Origin: Craspedostauros australis
Lineage: Eukaryota > Bacillariophyta > Bacillariophyceae > Mastogloiales > Achnanthaceae
Direction: 5' to 3'
DNA length: 64,000 bases
NCBI GenBank assembly: GCA_026770025.1
Contig: JAMXDE010000012.1
Span: 558,001-622,000 of the forward strand
Under the pieces are notes generated by a model. The model saw nothing but the letters and a program-made list of their open reading frames with translations. It had not been told where the DNA came from and made no database searches. Position numbers and translations under genes: made by a program. How positions within the stretch are numbered: position 1 is the first letter of the stretch; every line of letters begins with the position of its first letter. Below are positions 1 through 9,483 of this stretch, in pieces.

Positions 1-35
1 AAATCGGAAGACGCACTTACGGTCAGTTGGCAAAA

Positions 36-644
36 TCAGTTCTTGCGATTGCCATTGTTGTTGCGTCGGCCCTTGCCTTTTGGTTGTTGTGCGTGGTTGT
101 TGCCCCGAGCCTTGTTGCTGTTGTTGTTGCTGTTGTTATTGGAATTGCTGTTGCCTTTCCCCTTTCCGTTGACATTCCTTGCATTCTGCTTTGTTTGGTT
201 CTGCTTCGCCGGAATGTCTTTCGGTGCGAGGGAAACGACTACCTGCATGCCGTTTGGAACCTGGTATCCTGCCCCTTCCATGGCACTGACGGCGGCCTTG
301 ATCGCCTTCTTCGTTGGTGGTCTGACGAACACGGCGTTGGCAGAAGCAGCGCCTTTGCCTGCATCCTTCTTCGCTTTTCTGGAGTTGGTCGGAACCTTGA
401 CACGGCCGCCAGACGCCTTCTTTTGATTGATCTGCTTTGCCTTCACCGTCTTCTTTTCCTGTCGCGCGATCTCCCTCTTGACATCCGCCTTCTTCGGCGT
501 GGCGCTGCTAGCGATTCCACGTCGCGCATTGACAGCGGCTGCTCTCTTCGCCCTACCAGTTGCGATCGAGCGGACCGCGGTTGCTGGCTTCTTGGCGGCG
601 GCGCGGGTTGACTTTTGCTGTTCCTGTCGTCTCGACTTGATCAT
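36..644 (-). CDS. Basic protein with a half-RRM-like segment
   Basis: Uninterrupted frame of 202 residues that starts with MIKSRRQEQQK and stops at 36-38. It is very basic. The first ~100 residues are rich in K, R and A, and the last ~50 are rich in N, G and K (runs of NSN/NNN). Residues ~103-142 (AVFVRPPTKKAIKAAVSAME, then ...PNGMQVVVSLAP) read like the beta3-alpha2-beta4 half of an RNA-recognition motif; the first half is not visible. This suggests an RNA-associated, probably nuclear or nucleolar protein, but no family was recognised. The leader upstream of the ATG is unremarkable. Just past the stop, near the window edge, there is a good splice donor (GTAAGT on the minus strand, about 15-20), so the 3' UTR may be spliced. 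The product name is inference; the coding call rests on frame length and biased composition. Confidence 0.6.
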   Translation of the reverse strand: MIKSRRQEQQKSTRAAAKKPATAVRSIATGRAKRAAAVNARRGIASSATPKKADVKREIARQEKKTVKAKQINQKKASGGRVKVPTNSRKAKKDAGKGAASANAVFVRPPTKKAIKAAVSAMEGAGYQVPNGMQVVVSLAPKDIPAKQNQTKQNARNVNGKGKGNSNSNNNSNNNSNKARGNNHAQQPKGKGRRNNNGNRKN

Positions 645-1603
645 GTCATCTGTTTCGATTGTTCAAAGCAAAGTAATGCGGCAGTGTTCAAACACATGTT
701 GACGAACGCGGATGCAAAAGTACCAGGAACGATCGCCCAGACACACAAGTAGATGAACGAGAGAAGGGCAGAGCAGAGAATTGAAGGTCCGAACAAAAAT
801 GATGCGTTTTTGTTGTTTGTTTGTGTTTGTTGGTGTGTGGGTGTGTCATACCGAGTGCAGAGAATTGAATGTAATCGTTGTGGGCGCGGAATGCATTTCA
901 GATGATTCATGAGGTAGAATTGAAGATTGATCGAATCGAAGAGGAATGGTGAGCATCATTTTGCACTTGGCATTTGATATTTGGCATTAGGCGTCCGGCA
1001 GTGTAGAGAGCTGTAGGACAGGCATTTAATTCTCTCGCAGCGAGATGCGCAGTGCGAGTGAATGGGTGACGCAAATTCATCATTGAAGGCGTGCGTCGAT
1101 GCATTGGCAATTGCTTGTGGGGCGAGAATCGACCAAGGTGGACGTGGACGACCAATCCACGATAGAAGGCGCAGAGCGCTGGGCAGAGAGCGCGACTGAT
1201 ACGCGCTGTGTTCGCTTGGGCTTGACAGGTTGGATGGAAGAGTCGGGGAGCGTGCTTTTTACTGGAGATGTCGCACAGACTTCTTTCTGCCCTACTGATC
1301 TGTCGGCTCTGCCCAGATACCACGCCATGCCATGCGCACAATCTTGCGTGCGGTTTTGCTGGCTTGCGGCTGTTGTTGGTCGTCACGACTTCTCACTTTC
1401 GCGTTAGCCTTGAGTTTCGCCTTGCGCCAGTGCTAATTCGTGCTTGTGGCAGCGACGCATGACGCCATGCCAAGTCATTGCCGTGCCCATTTGTGCGGTT
1501 GAATAGATCAATGAATATATTCGAATGAATGTCTGTGCGTCATGCAGTATAGCACGAGCATGTCGAAGCCAAGTAGCAAGTCGAGAGCGGACCATGCATT
1601 CAT

Positions 1604-1801
1604 TCATTCAGCGTCGTCGAAGTCCATCATTGGACGAGATGCGGATCGATGTGGGATCGAGATGCGGTGGGGATTCGCATTTGATTGCAAACCCCTGCGC
1701 GTTTGAGGGAACATACCGAGAGACATCTCCACGTCGGCGTTCTTCGTGGTTGATGAGGTGCCGACGGAGAAAGCAGCTTGTGGAACGCCCATGAGAGTCA
1801 T
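1604..1801 (-). CDS. Possible small protein (65 aa)
   Basis: A 65-residue ORF beginning MTLMGVPQAAFSVGTSS and ending PMMDFDDAE. Its main support is context. It is preceded by an A/C-rich stretch (about 1802-1860 read on the minus strand) like the leaders of the confident genes here, and it fills an otherwise empty gap. A good splice donor (GTATGT) follows codon 28 (VEMSL), so the true product could instead be spliced to a downstream exon near 1080-1330. I could not find a junction that clearly works. No family was recognised. It may be a chance ORF. Confidence 0.25.
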   Translation of the reverse strand: MTLMGVPQAAFSVGTSSTTKNADVEMSLGMFPQTRRGLQSNANPHRISIPHRSASRPMMDFDDAE

Positions 1802-2170
1802 GATGGTGTGTTGATATTGTTATTTCTGTTGGTTCTGTTGGTGTTAATGGTTGTGAGGTGGGATAGGATGGAATGAGATGCTGCGATGATACGACGATGC
1901 GTCTTTCAGGAGGAGTGTGGTGAGAGAAATGGTTCGATCTGCTGTGCTGATCTGAAACCTTGATGTTGCGATTGTGTGTGTTCAAACAATCAACGCGCAG
2001 GGTAGAAATGAGGCTCTGTAGTTGCTGTTTGCGGATGTCTGTTGTTGTTTGCGATGAGGCGAAGGTTTGTAAAGTTTGAGTGTGTGCTCTGCGTTGGTGT
2101 ACCTGTTTGACCTCTGTGCGGATTTGTGTCAAGGCGTTGAGGTGATGAAGGGATGAAGATCTGCTGTCGC

Positions 2171-2220
2171 GTCGTTTCGTCTTGTGTCGTTTCGTCTTGT
2201 GTCGTTTCGTCTTGTGTCGT
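2171..2220. repeat. 15-bp tandem repeat, about three copies
   Basis: Unit GTCGTTTCGTCTTGT repeated head to tail with almost no divergence. Intergenic. Confidence 0.85.
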
Positions 2221-2768
2221 GTGGTTTTGTGTGTTGCTGCCCGTTGTGTTGGGCGGGATTGGTTTCTTCATGTTCTTGGTGTCAGCGGCGTGGTTGTGTT
2301 TGGCGCGTTGTTTCGTTTTCGCAACGCGCACATTTTCGCGCACTCGCATGTTGGTCGTTCTGGTCAAAAAAGTCATTGCAATGACTTTGTCGGAGAAAGG
2401 AGACTTCGCCGACTTCTCTCAATACAGTCGATATTACGTCTGTCCGCTAACACGATGCTGATCCTGTCAGAATAGGGACTAATTCGTGAACAAACTTGGC
2501 GCAACACAGAAACACGGCAGAAACACAGCAGCGAGACCTCGACCATGGCCAACCAGCCGTTCGCGCCGATCCACCAAGAAAGATGGAGCGACACATCAAC
2601 GCGGTACTGCCACCGCCGGATTGGATTCCGAGAAACCTGGCATCTCACTGGCCTCATCACTGATTTCATCAGCGTTTCGATTGATTAGGTGCCCTCCAAC
2701 CAGGCCCATCGTGAACGTGAGGCAGATAAGCAGAGAGACAGCGCAAAGGTCAAGGCAACAGCTCCAAG

Positions 2769-3754
2769 ATGCTGTCATCAATGAATGCGTTCTCGCGCTT
2801 TGCCACCAGGACGATGGCGGCGAGATCGGCACAGGCCTCGTCGGCATGGGCAAGTCCGCGTGCAAATGGACAAATACCCGCCGTGGGATCATCGTGGTTA
2901 GGTCCTCAATGGAGCATCGTGGCCAACAACGTAGCAATCCGCACGTTTGCGAGCAAGAAGGTCAGTGGGTTGGCGGGCCCGATTGACTCGGAAATGCAAT
3001 GCACTGCATTGATTGGTGTGGAGTATCTGGCCACCACACTGCATCATCGCATAATATGATGTTCATGTACACTCTGGGGCACAACGGCGACTTCCCAACC
3101 GCGCTCTCTGCCACATCAGGTCATACAATCACGATTTAGTGCGATGACGAGGAAGCACGAATTGTCTGCATACCATGCGATATGCGCCGGGTGACTCCTC
3201 GAAGGAGGAGATCGATCGCTACTTCGTCGCCTCCCATCTATCCATGTCGCCCCGACACATACCATGCCATATTCTTCTGTTGCCTCCTCATCCATCGCTC
3301 ACGATAATCTCCCTGCGATCGCCCTGCCTCGTTCGTTTCTCCCCTCCGCTCTACTTGGCTCGACTCGGACTCTTCTAACATTCCCCTACGCTCATGCATT
3401 CCACTCAACGGGGCTCTCGCGCAGCACAAGAATCTCCTGAAGCACTCCAAGGGCTTCCGTGGACGAGCCAAGAACTGTTACAGCATCGCCGTCAGAGCAG
3501 TCCACAAATCATGGCAACACGCCTACCGCGGGCGTAAACTCAAAAAGAGGGAATACCACAAGCTGTGGATTCAGAGAATCAACGCCGGGGTCAAGCAGTA
3601 CTCGTGGAATTACTCCACCTTCATTGGCTCGCTCAGAAAGTCGGACCTCAAGCTCGATCGCAAGGTGCTGGCCGACCTGGCTGCGACTGAGCCATTCGCA
3701 TTCAAGTCCGTCGTGCAGGTCATTGGTCAAACCACCAAGAGGGCAGCGCCATAG
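2769..3754 (+). CDS. Mitochondrial large-subunit ribosomal protein bL20m
   Basis: Two exons, 2769-2960 and 3425-3754, joined in phase 0 (donor AAG/GTCAGT, acceptor GCAG/CAC), giving 173 residues. Exon 1 codes 64 residues with few acidic positions, many S, A and R, and an RTFASKK end: a typical mitochondrial presequence. Exon 2 codes the bacterial-type L20 domain: HKNLLKHSKGFRGRAKNCYS, then the basic helix with YRGRKLKKREYHKLWIQRIN, and the conserved LDRKVLADLA near the C-terminus. bL20 binds 23S-type rRNA early in large-subunit assembly; here it would act in the mitoribosome. The bacterial N-terminus (MARVKRG...) is missing or replaced by the presequence end. The intron falls almost exactly between targeting and mature parts. 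The family call is secure. Mitochondrial rather than plastid location is inferred from the presequence type. Confidence 0.9.
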
Positions 3755-4060
3755 GACACATCAATAACAAACTATGCTCCAATCAGCACTCCCATCAGTA
3801 CTCGATTTGTTCCCTCCAGGAACAACACCGCATGTGGCCTCAATGCTGTTGCAATGGATAGGCCAATGTAACGACAACAGCAATAGTCAGCAATAGTAGT
3901 AGCAACCAGCAAGGAATGATAAGAGTGTTCCGCAAGATTCCATACTCTAAGTACAATTCTGATGGGGTGCGTTGCTCTCTGGTTCACCAATTTTACACAT
4001 TCGTTACACTGTGCAGTGCCCTACTGTTGTTGTAAAGGGATGGAGCATCTCAGTCTCTTC
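3755..4060. other. Convergent 3' intergenic region
   Basis: About 300 bases between the ends of bL20m (+) and the large disordered protein (-). It presumably holds both 3' UTRs. No other feature seen. Confidence 0.5.
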
Positions 4061-7000
4061 TCAAAAGCTCGCAGTCGCATCCATGCTGCAGGGCAGGACG
4101 CCGCAGTGCGCTCGGATGGAGATCTTGGTACCATCGCCTTGCTTCCAACGAACGTGCTTCGGTTTGCTTTTTGAAACCGCGCCGACAGCTGCGGGGGCCT
4201 TCACAACGAGGGCAGAGCTGTGGATCTGCATGGGCTCATTCATGATCTGCTGATTGCTAGCGTTGCCGTGCATGGGGGACGCAATGCCCGTGGTGCTAGT
4301 GACGGTGTGAGAGGATGGTATTAGCTTCAGGATTGGAGCCGGTCGTTTTGACTTCGCATTCCTGCTGTTGACAGACGCGGAGCTACTATCCGTTTCAAAC
4401 AGACTGTGCGATTCGCGAAGCTCCCGGCGCCTGGCAGGCTGTCGTTCCGTCGGATAGCTGTTGGCCTGCGCGATCTGCTGCCTCAGGCTCTGACGTCTGA
4501 TCGCTGGTTCAGAGGGAGTCGATGGGATCTCCTCGATCGATTTCATGCGATCCACCCGTCGCCTCGTCCTGGTAAGCACACGTGAATTATCTTCCGACTC
4601 GCTGGAGCTGTCGTAGGACTTGATGGGATTGTCGCTTGAACCTTGGTGCCTCAAGCTGCGGTTTGTATCCCCGAATGAATCGCCCGCGCCTCGCATCCTG
4701 CTAATTTCGAGATAGTCGTGTTGCATCGTGTCATGATGTGCATACGTTTGTAAATCTTTGGTCACTGCTGCATGATCACCGAGACCAGCATCAGCGTTTG
4801 CATTAGCAGCAGCACCAACATCAAAATCACCAGTAACACTCGCAGTTACATTCGCGTGAACATCAGCAACATTGCGATCCACAGCGGAGTTGTTGACGCT
4901 GGGGCCGTTGCCGATGATCTCTTCGTCATCCTTGTCGAGACGGATGATGCCACCACGGAGGCTGGCAGCATTCGCCGACGACAGCGGCATGATCGATGGC
5001 CCATCGCCAGTATCAACGTCAACGCCAACGTCGCCGTCACCATCAACGTCGCCATCGTCACCGCTGAACTGGATGAACCCTGCCGCGCCGTACGCACCAC
5101 GTGATGTCATGTTCGACATGGACAACGCAATATCATGTGGGTTGCCGTCGAAGAGCGCGTCTCCGTCTGGACGGCTGGCCAGATCATGAACGTGGAGGAT
5201 GTCATTGAGGTTGTGGATATTGTGAATCGAGCCGTTGTCGGCATCAGGTTCTTCCTCGACTCGGATGATGCCATCTGGGAGCTGGACGAGTTTGACGGTA
5301 GGGGGCGATGGTATCGCCGATTTGAAGGACCCCTGTGAGCGCGTCGCAGACGACGCCTCTGCATTTGTGATGTGGGACGTCTGGGGCGCATTCGTATCCG
5401 CAGCAATCGGCGTCACGTCGATGATGGTGTGAATGTCTGCTTTTGCGTTTGCCTCTGCCTCTGCGGCGGCTGCGGCTGCGGCTGCTGCTGCTGCCGCATT
5501 TTGCAACCTCATCTTTTCTTCATTCAGTGCTGCTCGTGTGTGACGCAGAGCCGTGATGAACGTGCTCTCCGCATCATCGGCCTTCTTGTGAAAGTGTTGG
5601 CGGATGGTGGCGATGTCACCAACAAGTCGCTGGTTCGACTTTTCCAGATTCTGCGAGAAGTTGTACACCTGATTCACTCTGGTGGCCAAGGTCCTGGCCT
5701 TCTCTGATTCATGCGATGACAGCACTGACTCGGTCTCGTGCCGTGACGCATCGCCACTAGTCATGTTTCCGCCTGATAGTTGCGGTGCGACTGGATCTTC
5801 TCTCCTGATGGGAGATACTGGCAAAAAGCGAAGTCGTGGCAGACGTGTGGCATCATCGCTTTCCGGAACCACATGATCGGCTCTGGTGTTCTTCATCACC
5901 GGCGTCTCTTCTGTGATGAACTTGTCATTGTCTTCGTTGGCCAAGAACATGGATCTGCCACCTCGTGAATTCTGCTGATGCTGTTCCTGCTGCGGAAATT
6001 GTTGCGGAGGCTGTCGCTGCTGCCTTGGCGGTGGATTCTGATGATGCTGCAGCCGTTGGGCAAGCAAAGGGTACCGTGCTGATTTTGGTGGCTGCGACGT
6101 ACCATCCGCAACACAAGAGAGCGGGGTGGGAGCATCGTGCAAGGGAGTTGTTGTCCTATCCCTTTGATTCTCCAGCATTTCCTTCCTGTTCTGGGGGAAC
6201 TTCGACTCCAGCAATCGCAGCAAGCGTTCTGGTGTTTTTGATGGAGATTTCGACGATGACCTCGGTGGGTCGGGCTCGTTGGTCTGGACGGAGCCCGAGA
6301 GCACCGGTACGTCTGGTCCATACGAATCCATGGACGCCTCCCCAAATCTTCCGACCGGGCCACCATCCTGCAGTCGACTCGTATCAAGACGGATGCTGTG
6401 ATCAGCGTTCAAAGACCGCTTGTTGGGAGAGAGACTGCGTGCAATCCGCGATCGCAACAGGCCTGACCCTGTTTCACTCTGGCGTTGTTCAGGGAGCTGC
6501 ATTGTTCGGTGTGAATCGATGGCATAGAGTCGCTGATTGATAGTGGCAGCAGCAGCTGTGCCGCGGCAGATGTCAATGTTGGTGCGATTGGCGCTGGTCC
6601 CAGCGTCACCCGCTGGTGGGTCTCTTCGAACAGATACTGGCTTTGATCGTGCGAAAGAGGAGACGAACGAGCGCGAACGCTTTGGTGTGAATTCGTTGTG
6701 CTCGTACGACCGGATGGGGGCATCCGGGTCTGATCCCATCCCTTCCGGTGCATCATGATGCAACCGTCTGCCGTGTCCATGATCGGTATGTGATCCCATC
6801 TGCTTCTTCAATCGATGGATCAAAAAGTCACGACTGTGCACTGAGGAGTTGGCAGCAGTTGCTTCCGCCAGCGCAGGAGTTGCCACTTCCTCCTCCTCCT
6901 CCACGTTGATCGGAACGTCTGCTTTCCCAGCGCCGGGGTGCTCGTCTTGTATTCTTGGAGAGGTTCTCGGAGGGAGATCCTGATGACCTTGCCATGCTTC

Positions 7001-8095
7001 GTTCGGAGCAGCGCGGTGGATATCGTTGTGACGAATATCTTCATTGACTGTCGCCGCGCCAGGTGCGTTCATTTCCAGGTAGGACGTCTCATGATGAGGC
7101 CTGCATTGATTTCCATTTTCTTGTCCATTTCCAATTGCAAGTCTATGCCCATGCAGCTGTTCGTGGACGTTAGCCTGGAAGTCATCAAAGGTATGATCCA
7201 TTTCATCGGTGCGGGAAACATGTGACGTATCATGGTGCTGGTGGTGACGATGGTGGTCATGCAGCTCTTGATTACCGGATGCGTACAATTTCGAATGATC
7301 CTCCTGATACCGTTCGAGAACGGGCAACAGAGCCTGGTCGAATTCTATGCCATGCCCTGCCTCATCGTGAGGTTCATCTTCAGCAGTCGGCGATCGGATC
7401 TTGTGATTTGTTCGCACCAACTTATCCAGCACACCCTCGTACTTGGAGAACATCTCCACCAACTGCTTCACGTCGTCAGGTTCCAACATGCCCCCGTCGG
7501 CGGCACCACCCTGCGCGGCACCATGTGGAATGGGATCATCCCGTTGCCGCCTGGCCTCGATCCTTGTCAACGTCTCTTGGAGGTGATGAGATCGTTCGAA
7601 CGTGCAAGCCTTACGTTGCGATTGCTTCTGATGCTTGCTGCGGCTGCGTCTTTGCCGTCTTCCCGAACCATGCCGAGGCCATCGCACCTGCGCCTGTGGC
7701 TGCGCATACGCATGCGATGGTGCAATTCGCTCCGTGTTTGCAGGAGCCTTGCTGTTCGATGGAGGTGCTTGTCGATTGTTCTGGAATGGTATCTGATGCG
7801 AATGGACGTGCGGATGGACGTGCGGATGAACGTGGCCACGATGATGTCCCCACTTAGTTGAAGCGGCTGCGGTTGCGGTCCCGGCCACGCGATCGCGATG
7901 CCGTACGTGCGGAATAGAGCCAGGATTGCCGTTGAGGTTGGCGTTCGTTCTGGGACCGAGCACCTGATGTCTGTTGTAGACATAATCACTTGCAAGAGAC
8001 TGCGTCAGGCTGCTCGTCGTTCTCACAAGGGCATCTGGTCGGATCCCCTCCGGAGGATGCCTCCCGTCGTTGGCACGGCGAGTCTGCATCGGCAT
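4061..8095 (-). CDS. Large disordered protein with coiled coil and PP1-type motif
   Basis: A frame open from 8389 to the stop at 4061-4063. I take the ATG at 8095 (MPMQTRRANDG) as start, giving 1344 residues, because the upstream part looks like leader and contains a pyrimidine tract plus AG (minus strand, about 8250) that may close a small leader intron. The protein is hydrophilic and mostly disordered: H/Q-rich blocks near the N-terminus, S/P/R-rich middle, a predicted coiled coil (RVNQVYNFSQNLEKSNQRLV, then DDAESTFITALRHTRAALNE) ending in a run of 13 alanines, then acidic D/G-rich stretches. Near the C-terminus SKPKHVRWKQGDG contains KHVRW, which fits the RVxF docking motif of protein phosphatase 1. 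No enzyme domain is visible and the family was not recognised. A cytoskeletal, scaffold or PP1-regulatory role is only a guess. Confidence 0.65.
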   Translation of the reverse strand: MPMQTRRANDGRHPPEGIRPDALVRTTSSLTQSLASDYVYNRHQVLGPRTNANLNGNPGSIPHVRHRDRVAGTATAAASTKWGHHRGHVHPHVHPHVHSHQIPFQNNRQAPPSNSKAPANTERIAPSHAYAQPQAQVRWPRHGSGRRQRRSRSKHQKQSQRKACTFERSHHLQETLTRIEARRQRDDPIPHGAAQGGAADGGMLEPDDVKQLVEMFSKYEGVLDKLVRTNHKIRSPTAEDEPHDEAGHGIEFDQALLPVLERYQEDHSKLYASGNQELHDHHRHHQHHDTSHVSRTDEMDHTFDDFQANVHEQLHGHRLAIGNGQENGNQCRPHHETSYLEMNAPGAATVNEDIRHNDIHRAAPNEAWQGHQDLPPRTSPRIQDEHPGAGKADVPINVEEEEEVATPALAEATAANSSVHSRDFLIHRLKKQMGSHTDHGHGRRLHHDAPEGMGSDPDAPIRSYEHNEFTPKRSRSFVSSFARSKPVSVRRDPPAGDAGTSANRTNIDICRGTAAAATINQRLYAIDSHRTMQLPEQRQSETGSGLLRSRIARSLSPNKRSLNADHSIRLDTSRLQDGGPVGRFGEASMDSYGPDVPVLSGSVQTNEPDPPRSSSKSPSKTPERLLRLLESKFPQNRKEMLENQRDRTTTPLHDAPTPLSCVADGTSQPPKSARYPLLAQRLQHHQNPPPRQQRQPPQQFPQQEQHQQNSRGGRSMFLANEDNDKFITEETPVMKNTRADHVVPESDDATRLPRLRFLPVSPIRREDPVAPQLSGGNMTSGDASRHETESVLSSHESEKARTLATRVNQVYNFSQNLEKSNQRLVGDIATIRQHFHKKADDAESTFITALRHTRAALNEEKMRLQNAAAAAAAAAAAAEAEANAKADIHTIIDVTPIAADTNAPQTSHITNAEASSATRSQGSFKSAIPSPPTVKLVQLPDGIIRVEEEPDADNGSIHNIHNLNDILHVHDLASRPDGDALFDGNPHDIALSMSNMTSRGAYGAAGFIQFSGDDGDVDGDGDVGVDVDTGDGPSIMPLSSANAASLRGGIIRLDKDDEEIIGNGPSVNNSAVDRNVADVHANVTASVTGDFDVGAAANANADAGLGDHAAVTKDLQTYAHHDTMQHDYLEISRMRGAGDSFGDTNRSLRHQGSSDNPIKSYDSSSESEDNSRVLTRTRRRVDRMKSIEEIPSTPSEPAIRRQSLRQQIAQANSYPTERQPARRRELRESHSLFETDSSSASVNSRNAKSKRPAPILKLIPSSHTVTSTTGIASPMHGNASNQQIMNEPMQIHSSALVVKAPAAVGAVSKSKPKHVRWKQGDGTKISIRAHCGVLPCSMDATASF

Positions 8096-9483
8096 CTTGT
8101 CGAGCGTTTCAGATGCTGCTCCGATGTGTGCCTGTTCCTGGTGCTGTTGCTGCACCTGCTTGTTTTTGTTTTTGTAAGCTTGCCTTTCGGTGTGACTCTC
8201 ATTCCTTCTTCTGCTCGTTTTGCGTGCGCTGTGATGGTAGCGCACCTGGATGAGAGAGAGAGAGAGAGGGTTGGAGAGGAGGAGGGTGTACTCTTGAACT
8301 AACCTGCCTCCTCTCCTCTCGTGTCGGTTCTCCTCCGAGTGCTTGACTACCTTGTTCGATCCAATCGGTGCACCGCGCTGCTCCCTCAACTCTCAGCGAG
8401 TACGTACTGGTGGTATTTCCGCTTTGGCTATTCGTGAGTATGTTGTTGCTCTTGGTGCTGCTCTTGCGCTAAGGCCAACGCCAACAATTGCACACAACGC
8501 AAGGGAGGTGCGCTGCTCCTTGACAACATTCTTTGCTTCCATGTGGTTGGTAGGTGCGCCATGGCAGCGCGACCTGCTCACATTTTCGCCGCGTCTCCAT
8601 CACAGGAGTGACGGCGTTTTCGATTGCCCACCAAAAAATTCAAAAATCCAACGGACGGACATGGCGCACATCCGTGATTGGTGCATTACCCACGACCAAA
8701 AACAAAGTTGCAAAGCCCGCGCAGCTCATGACTCGACCCAGTTCAGATCACTGATTGGGTTGGATTGACCAAGGCGAACAAGAGGGGACACACAAAGTTG
8801 CGACGAATTCTGGTCGGAGCGGTCAAGAAGTGGGAGGAATTCGCGGTACTGGGTGGACACACAAGTGCGCTGCACCAACATGGGGTGTTGGTGGACCTTC
8901 GCCTGGCCTGGCCTCCCATCCGTTCCATGTTCCTGACATCTTCCATTTGCTTCGTTGGGAAATCGACACGTTGGACTCGTTCTGTCGCGGTTCCCGGATG
9001 GCATGCCACCGAGGCCATCTGTTGGTCGTGACAGCACTGGAGCCAGAGAGACTCATGGATCCAAACGATCCTGGGAGGAGGAAAAAGGAGGAACAACCGA
9101 CACGAAGCAGTGGAACGCAACGCAACAGCCCACCACGCGAGACGAGAACCACGACAAAGCACGCACCACAACACGGCGCAAAGGTATTTGCGCCCAATAG
9201 TAAGCAGACAGGAGAGTGAGCCAGCACGACAAGAAGAAGCCAAGAGAGAGAGAGAGACAAGCAGCACAGACTACGTTAACACCAAATCCTGTGACCGCAA
9301 CAACGCATTGCAGAACAGAGCAGGACAAGCCCCAAGTTCATTGAGCAAGAGAGCAAGAGGAAACACTCCAGTGCCCGCCCATCCGAACCGTCAATCAATT
9401 GATCCCTCTCCAGATCGATCGATTCCATTACACAAACACAAACGCACACACAAACACAAACGAACAAGCAAACACAGACCAAG
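8096..9483. other. Divergent promoter region
   Basis: About 1.4 kb between two genes transcribed away from each other (4061-8095 minus, 9484-12822 plus). It should hold both promoters and 5' leaders. The right end (about 9250-9483) becomes strongly A/C-rich, as in other leaders here. A GA dinucleotide run lies at 8252-8269. ORFs in this stretch resemble nothing known. Confidence 0.5.
8252..8269. repeat. GA dinucleotide run
   Basis: Uninterrupted (GA)n of about 18 bases. On the minus strand it forms a CT tract followed by CATCCAG, so it may be the polypyrimidine tract of a leader intron acceptor of the neighbouring minus-strand gene. Confidence 0.7.

Larger units (their letters stand above)
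645..2768. other. Intergenic region, mostly without recognisable genes
   Basis: About 2.1 kb between the first gene (-) and bL20m (+). Several short overlapping ORFs occur on both strands, but none resembles a known family. The only one with some support is the small minus-strand ORF listed at 1604-1801. A 15-bp tandem repeat lies at 2171-2220. The last ~280 bases before 2769 probably hold the bL20m leader. I found no convincing tRNA or other RNA gene. Confidence 0.5.

Noticed and set aside
2486..2986. 166-codon plus-strand ORF overlapping bL20m exon 1
   Set aside because: It runs through the bL20m leader and first exon in another frame; bL20m is the secure reading.
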